A model generated the notes under the pieces. It was not told the origin of the DNA. It saw nothing but the letters and a program-made list of their open reading frames with translations, and ran no database searches. DNA of 41,718 nt from an uncultured Chitinophagales bacterium (GTDB taxonomy: Bacteria > Bacteroidota > Bacteroidia > Chitinophagales > JAHDHT01): contig CALHDG010000112.1 in the NCBI GenBank assembly GCA_938023075.1, positions 1 through 41,718 of the forward strand, read 5' to 3'. Numbering within the stretch: the stretch's first letter is position 1; the number at the start of each line of letters is the position of its first letter. Positions 38,547 through 41,718 of the stretch are shown piece after piece. The position numbers were made by a program, and so were the translations under genes.

Positions 38547-41351
38547 ATGGCAAAAACAGTAAAACGGGTAAAAGCAAACAAAAGCATTTTTATAAAAGGA
38601 GCAAGGGTGCACAACCTTAAAAATGTAGATGTAGAGATACCAAAAAATCAATTAGTAGTAGTTACCGGCGTATCGGGCTCAGGCAAATCGAGTTTAACTA
38701 TTGATACGCTATATGCCGAAGGGCAACGCCGTTATGTAGAAAGTCTGTCTTCATATGCGAGGCAGTTTTTAACCAGAATGAACAAGCCTGATGTAGATTA
38801 TATTAAAGGCATCTGCCCGGCTATCGCTATTGAACAAAAAGTGATTACCCGTAGCAGCCGCTCAACAGTTGGTTCACTCACCGAAATTTATGATTATTTG
38901 CGTTTGCTCTATGCCCGGGTTGGAAAAACCTATTCCCCTATTTCGGGCAAAGAAGTGAAAAAGCACGAAGTTAGTGATGTGTTAAATTTTATATTTAAAC
39001 AACAAGCCGATGTGCGTTTACTCATCTTATCGCCTTTAAAAATTAAAGATTATCCTGACCGGAATTTGTTTGAAATTGCGCAATTACTCAATCAAAAAGG
39101 TTTTGCCCGTCTATCCATAAACGATGAAGTTATTCGTATAAAAGATATGGTCGAAAAAGATCATAACAAAAAAAAATTACCTAAAAATATACATATAGTA
39201 GTAGATAGAATTACTTCTGCCGACACTGAAGAAAACCGTAGCCGGGCAGGCGACTCCGTTCAAATTGCGTTTTACGAAAGTGGAGGCGATTGTATCATTC
39301 AAGTAGTAGACGGCAAGTCTATGCATTTCAATAACCGCTTTGAGTTAGATGGAATGGCTTTTGAACAACCCTCCCCCTTATTTTTTAGCTTTAATAATCC
39401 ATATGGTGCCTGCGATAGATGCGAAGGTTTTGGAACCATTATTGGCATTGATGAAGACTTGGTAGTGCCTAATAAAAATCTATCGGTTTATGAAAGTGCC
39501 ATTGCCTGTTGGCGAGGTGATAAAATGAAAGCATGGTTAAATACCTTGTTGCGCCATGCTGCTCAATTCGATTTTCCGGTGCATCGCCCATTTAAAGATT
39601 TAAGTAAAGATGAAAAGCAATTGCTATGGACAGGCAACGAGTGGTTTGAAGGCTTAGATGCTTTTTTTAAAGAATTAGAATCGCAGAGCTATAAAATTCA
39701 ATACCGGGTTATGCTAAGCCGTTATCGGGGCAGAACGGTTTGTACCGATTGTGGAGGCTCCCGTTTAAGAAAGGATGTTCAATATGTTAAGATCAATAAC
39801 ATTAGTATCAATGAGTTGGTGGACATTCCGATTGACCAGGTGACGCAGTTTTTTAATAACTTAAAACTCACCAAACGCGAACAACAAATTGCCAAACGTA
39901 TTTTATTAGAAGTAAATAGCAGATTAAGTGTAATGCAAGAAGTTGGCTTAGGCTACTTAACTTTAAACCGTTTGTCGAGCACTTTGTCCGGTGGCGAAAC
40001 CCAACGCATTAATCTAACCCGCAGTATAGGTAGTAACCTAACAAGCTCCATGTATATTTTAGATGAACCGAGTATTGGCTTACATCCGCGCGATACCGAT
40101 CGATTAATTAAGGTATTAAAAAAACTACGAGACTTAGGCAACACGGTTATTGTAGTAGAACACGATGAAGAAATTATACGAGAGGCCGATCATTTAATTG
40201 ATATGGGACCTCAAGCCGGCATTTTTGGTGGAGAGGTTACTTTTAACGGACCGGCGAAAAACATACCAGCTAATAATGGCAGTTTAACGGGTAAATATTT
40301 GAGTGGTGCAGAAGCCGTTCCGCTGCCAGAACGCAGACGAAAAACAGTGAATTCAATTGAGTTAATGGGGGCAAGTCAACATAATTTAAAAAATATTGAT
40401 GTTACTATTCCCTTAAACCAAATTGTAGTAGTTACCGGAGTGAGTGGTTCTGGTAAAACTACTTTAATAAAAGATATTTTACATCCGGCATTGTACCGGC
40501 ACATTAACGACTATGGTGAAAAGCCCGGTGACTATGAACAACTAATTGGCGATTTGAAATCGATCCAACAGGTTGAAATGATTGACCAAAACCCTTTGGG
40601 TCGCTCCTCCCGGTCTAACCCAATCACTTATATTAAAGCATACGATGCTATTAGAAGTTTATATACTAAGCAAAAAATAGCGAAGGTGCGCGGTTATAAA
40701 CCCAAACATTTTTCTTTTAATGTAGAAGGAGGGCGCTGCGAAACTTGTAAAGGCGAAGGTTATATTACTGTAGAGATGCAATTTTTGGCAGATGTACGCT
40801 TGTTGTGTGATGAGTGCGATGGGCATCGTTTTAAAAAAGAAGTATTAGAGGTGAAACATGCCGGCAAAAATATTTTTAATGTGTTAGATATGAGTGTGGA
40901 TGAGGCGATGGTCTTTTTTGAAAAGGTACCTGATGTATTTAGAAAGATTAAACCCATACAAGATGTTGGTTTAGGTTACGTTAAATTAGGACAAAGCAGC
41001 AGCACCTTAAGTGGCGGTGAAGCGCAACGGGTAAAATTGGCATCTTATTTAAATAAAGAATCCTCTACTAAACATATTTTATTTGTTTTTGATGAACCCA
41101 GCACAGGCTTACATTTCGACGATATTAAAAAACTAATGAAAGCCTTTAACGCCTTAGTCGAAAACGGACATTCCATCATTATTATTGAACATAATTTAGA
41201 TATTATTAAATGTGCTGATTATATTATTGATTTAGGACCAGAAGGCGGCGAAGCCGGCGGGCATTTGGTTTTTCAGGGCAAGCCTGAAGATTTGGTAAAG
41301 GAGAAAGGGAGTTATACGGGTGGTTATTTGAAGGAGAAGTTGAATGTTTAG
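38547..41351 (+). CDS. uvrA: Excinuclease ABC subunit A
   Basis: A 934-residue DNA-damage recognition ATPase of nucleotide excision repair. It has two ABC modules. The first Walker A is G-V-S-G-S-G-K-S-S at 41-49, with its signature L-S-G-G-E-T-Q-R and Walker B Y-I-L-D-E-P-S-I-G-L-H-P. The second is G-V-S-G-S-G-K-T-T, with L-S-G-G-E-A-Q-R-V-K-L-A and F-V-F-D-E-P-S-T-G-L-H. Zinc modules are visible as C-D-R-C-E-G-F-G with C-T-D-C-G-G, and C-E-T-C-K-G-E-G with C-D-E-C-D-G. The R-Y-V-E-S-L-S-S-Y-A-R-Q-F stretch is typical. It is intact and monocistronic; the next gene converges with a one-base gap. Confidence 0.97.
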   Translation: MAKTVKRVKANKSIFIKGARVHNLKNVDVEIPKNQLVVVTGVSGSGKSSLTIDTLYAEGQRRYVESLSSYARQFLTRMNKPDVDYIKGICPAIAIEQKVITRSSRSTVGSLTEIYDYLRLLYARVGKTYSPISGKEVKKHEVSDVLNFIFKQQADVRLLILSPLKIKDYPDRNLFEIAQLLNQKGFARLSINDEVIRIKDMVEKDHNKKKLPKNIHIVVDRITSADTEENRSRAGDSVQIAFYESGGDCIIQVVDGKSMHFNNRFELDGMAFEQPSPLFFSFNNPYGACDRCEGFGTIIGIDEDLVVPNKNLSVYESAIACWRGDKMKAWLNTLLRHAAQFDFPVHRPFKDLSKDEKQLLWTGNEWFEGLDAFFKELESQSYKIQYRVMLSRYRGRTVCTDCGGSRLRKDVQYVKINNISINELVDIPIDQVTQFFNNLKLTKREQQIAKRILLEVNSRLSVMQEVGLGYLTLNRLSSTLSGGETQRINLTRSIGSNLTSSMYILDEPSIGLHPRDTDRLIKVLKKLRDLGNTVIVVEHDEEIIREADHLIDMGPQAGIFGGEVTFNGPAKNIPANNGSLTGKYLSGAEAVPLPERRRKTVNSIELMGASQHNLKNIDVTIPLNQIVVVTGVSGSGKTTLIKDILHPALYRHINDYGEKPGDYEQLIGDLKSIQQVEMIDQNPLGRSSRSNPITYIKAYDAIRSLYTKQKIAKVRGYKPKHFSFNVEGGRCETCKGEGYITVEMQFLADVRLLCDECDGHRFKKEVLEVKHAGKNIFNVLDMSVDEAMVFFEKVPDVFRKIKPIQDVGLGYVKLGQSSSTLSGGEAQRVKLASYLNKESSTKHILFVFDEPSTGLHFDDIKKLMKAFNALVENGHSIIIIEHNLDIIKCADYIIDLGPEGGEAGGHLVFQGKPEDLVKEKGSYTGGYLKEKLNV

Positions 41352-41352
41352 T

Positions 41353-41718
41353 TTACGACAATAGTTCATCAAAAGCTCCCACAAATTCTTTAAAATAAGC
41401 ACAAGTTAAAACCTGTTGAAAATTAAGTTTTTCAAATATTTCAGGATTGTGTGATTCCACGTATTTGTTGTTTCCTTTTACTGCAATTTTTAGTAATTCT
41501 TTGGGTTCTTCAATTTCCATTACATCTTCAAAAGCTTCAAGATCGGTTTTATATTCTGCATTAAAAGTTACAATATCCGCTAATATTAATGCCTCAATTT
41601 CATAAATGTTCAATAAGTAGATTCCTTTTTTATCAACTACTGAGTTTGAATCGGTAAAATATTGTTTCCTAATGTTAAGTTGGTGTTTGTTTGATTTAAG
41701 TCCATCTAAATCTCTAAT
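41353..41718 (-). CDS. DUF4276/TOPRIM-like protein, 5' end outside window
   Basis: The minus-strand frame is open from the window edge (41718) to TAA at 41353-41355, giving 121 residues of the C-terminal part. It begins I-R-D-L-D-G-L, a D-x-D of TOPRIM type, then L-L-N-I-Y-E-I-E-A-L-I-L-A-D, similar to the E-x-E-A-x-x-L-A-D of DUF4276 proteins, and ends F-D-E-L-L-S. A TTG at 41613 could be mistaken for a start, but the protein clearly continues upstream. DUF4276 proteins usually accompany an AAA ATPase in defence-type loci; whatever lies beyond the edge is not visible. Confidence 0.6.
   Translation of the reverse strand: MRDLDGLKSNKHQLNIRKQYFTDSNSVVDKKGIYLLNIYEIEALILADIVTFNAEYKTDLEAFEDVMEIEEPKELLKIAVKGNNKYVESHNPEIFEKLNFQQVLTCAYFKEFVGAFDELLS

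Noticed and set aside
1-41718. tRNA, rRNA or CRISPR genes
   Set aside because: Reading all gene-free stretches, I found no cloverleaf with a GGTTCGA-type arm and no regularly spaced direct repeats.

Overview
The window is AT-rich chromosomal DNA from a member of the Bacteroidota. Support for this comes from several features. Two type IX secretion genes are present, porX (a PglZ-domain response regulator) and a DUF6089/PorG-like outer-membrane protein. Many genes have a Bacteroidota-type -7 promoter box (TAnnTTTG). There are large Cys-rich secreted proteins with repeated modules, an efp-accB-accC block and a bactofilin. The genus cannot be fixed from sequence alone; Saprospiria or Chitinophagia relatives are plausible.

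Layout. From 1 to 7 kb lies an accessory region full of toxin-antitoxin genes and debris: the end of a repeat-type protein, an intact RelE/ParE module, an orphan XRE antitoxin, a Uma2 nuclease, a frameshifted M3 peptidase, a complete three-gene HipB-HipS-HipT operon, an orphan antitoxin-like gene, and an antitoxin whose RelE-like toxin is broken, with a second fragment of such a toxin 2.7 kb away. From 7 to 13.3 kb are metabolic and regulatory genes: an FMN-dependent alpha-hydroxy-acid dehydrogenase, an amine-oxidase-like flavoprotein, a glyoxalase-like protein, a TetR regulator flanked by two identical operators and followed by an SDR, a dead AAA ATPase fragment and an AraC regulator. From 14 to 25 kb are a secreted M43 protease and a secreted lysyl-oxidase-like enzyme built with the same Cys-rich module, with an Rpn nuclease, porX, a BTAD regulator pair and a HipA-like kinase/DUF3037 pair between them. 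From 25 to 31 kb are an M28 peptidase, tsaB, two tandem ArsR-like regulators, and a minus-strand run ridA, ECF sigma, 58-aa membrane protein, MscS-like channel and bactofilin. From 32 to 41.7 kb are a probable surface protein, efp-accB-accC, porG, a solitary ParS/MbcA-type antitoxin, uvrA and a partial DUF4276-like gene.

The most striking structure is non-coding. Two families of about 160-bp near-palindromic repeats (called A and B here) differ in their ends but share a central core of small hairpin plus CGAG-T-tract-AACGAA. A third family of about 120 bp resembles, from memory, the Flavo-1 RNA motif, and its divergent copy shows compensatory changes in both stems. B and the RNA-like element occur twice as an ordered pair. 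Two A copies closely bracket the solitary ParS-like antitoxin. Together with the broken toxins, this suggests a region where repeat insertion and toxin-antitoxin turnover have been active.

No tRNA, rRNA, CRISPR array or intact transposase was seen.
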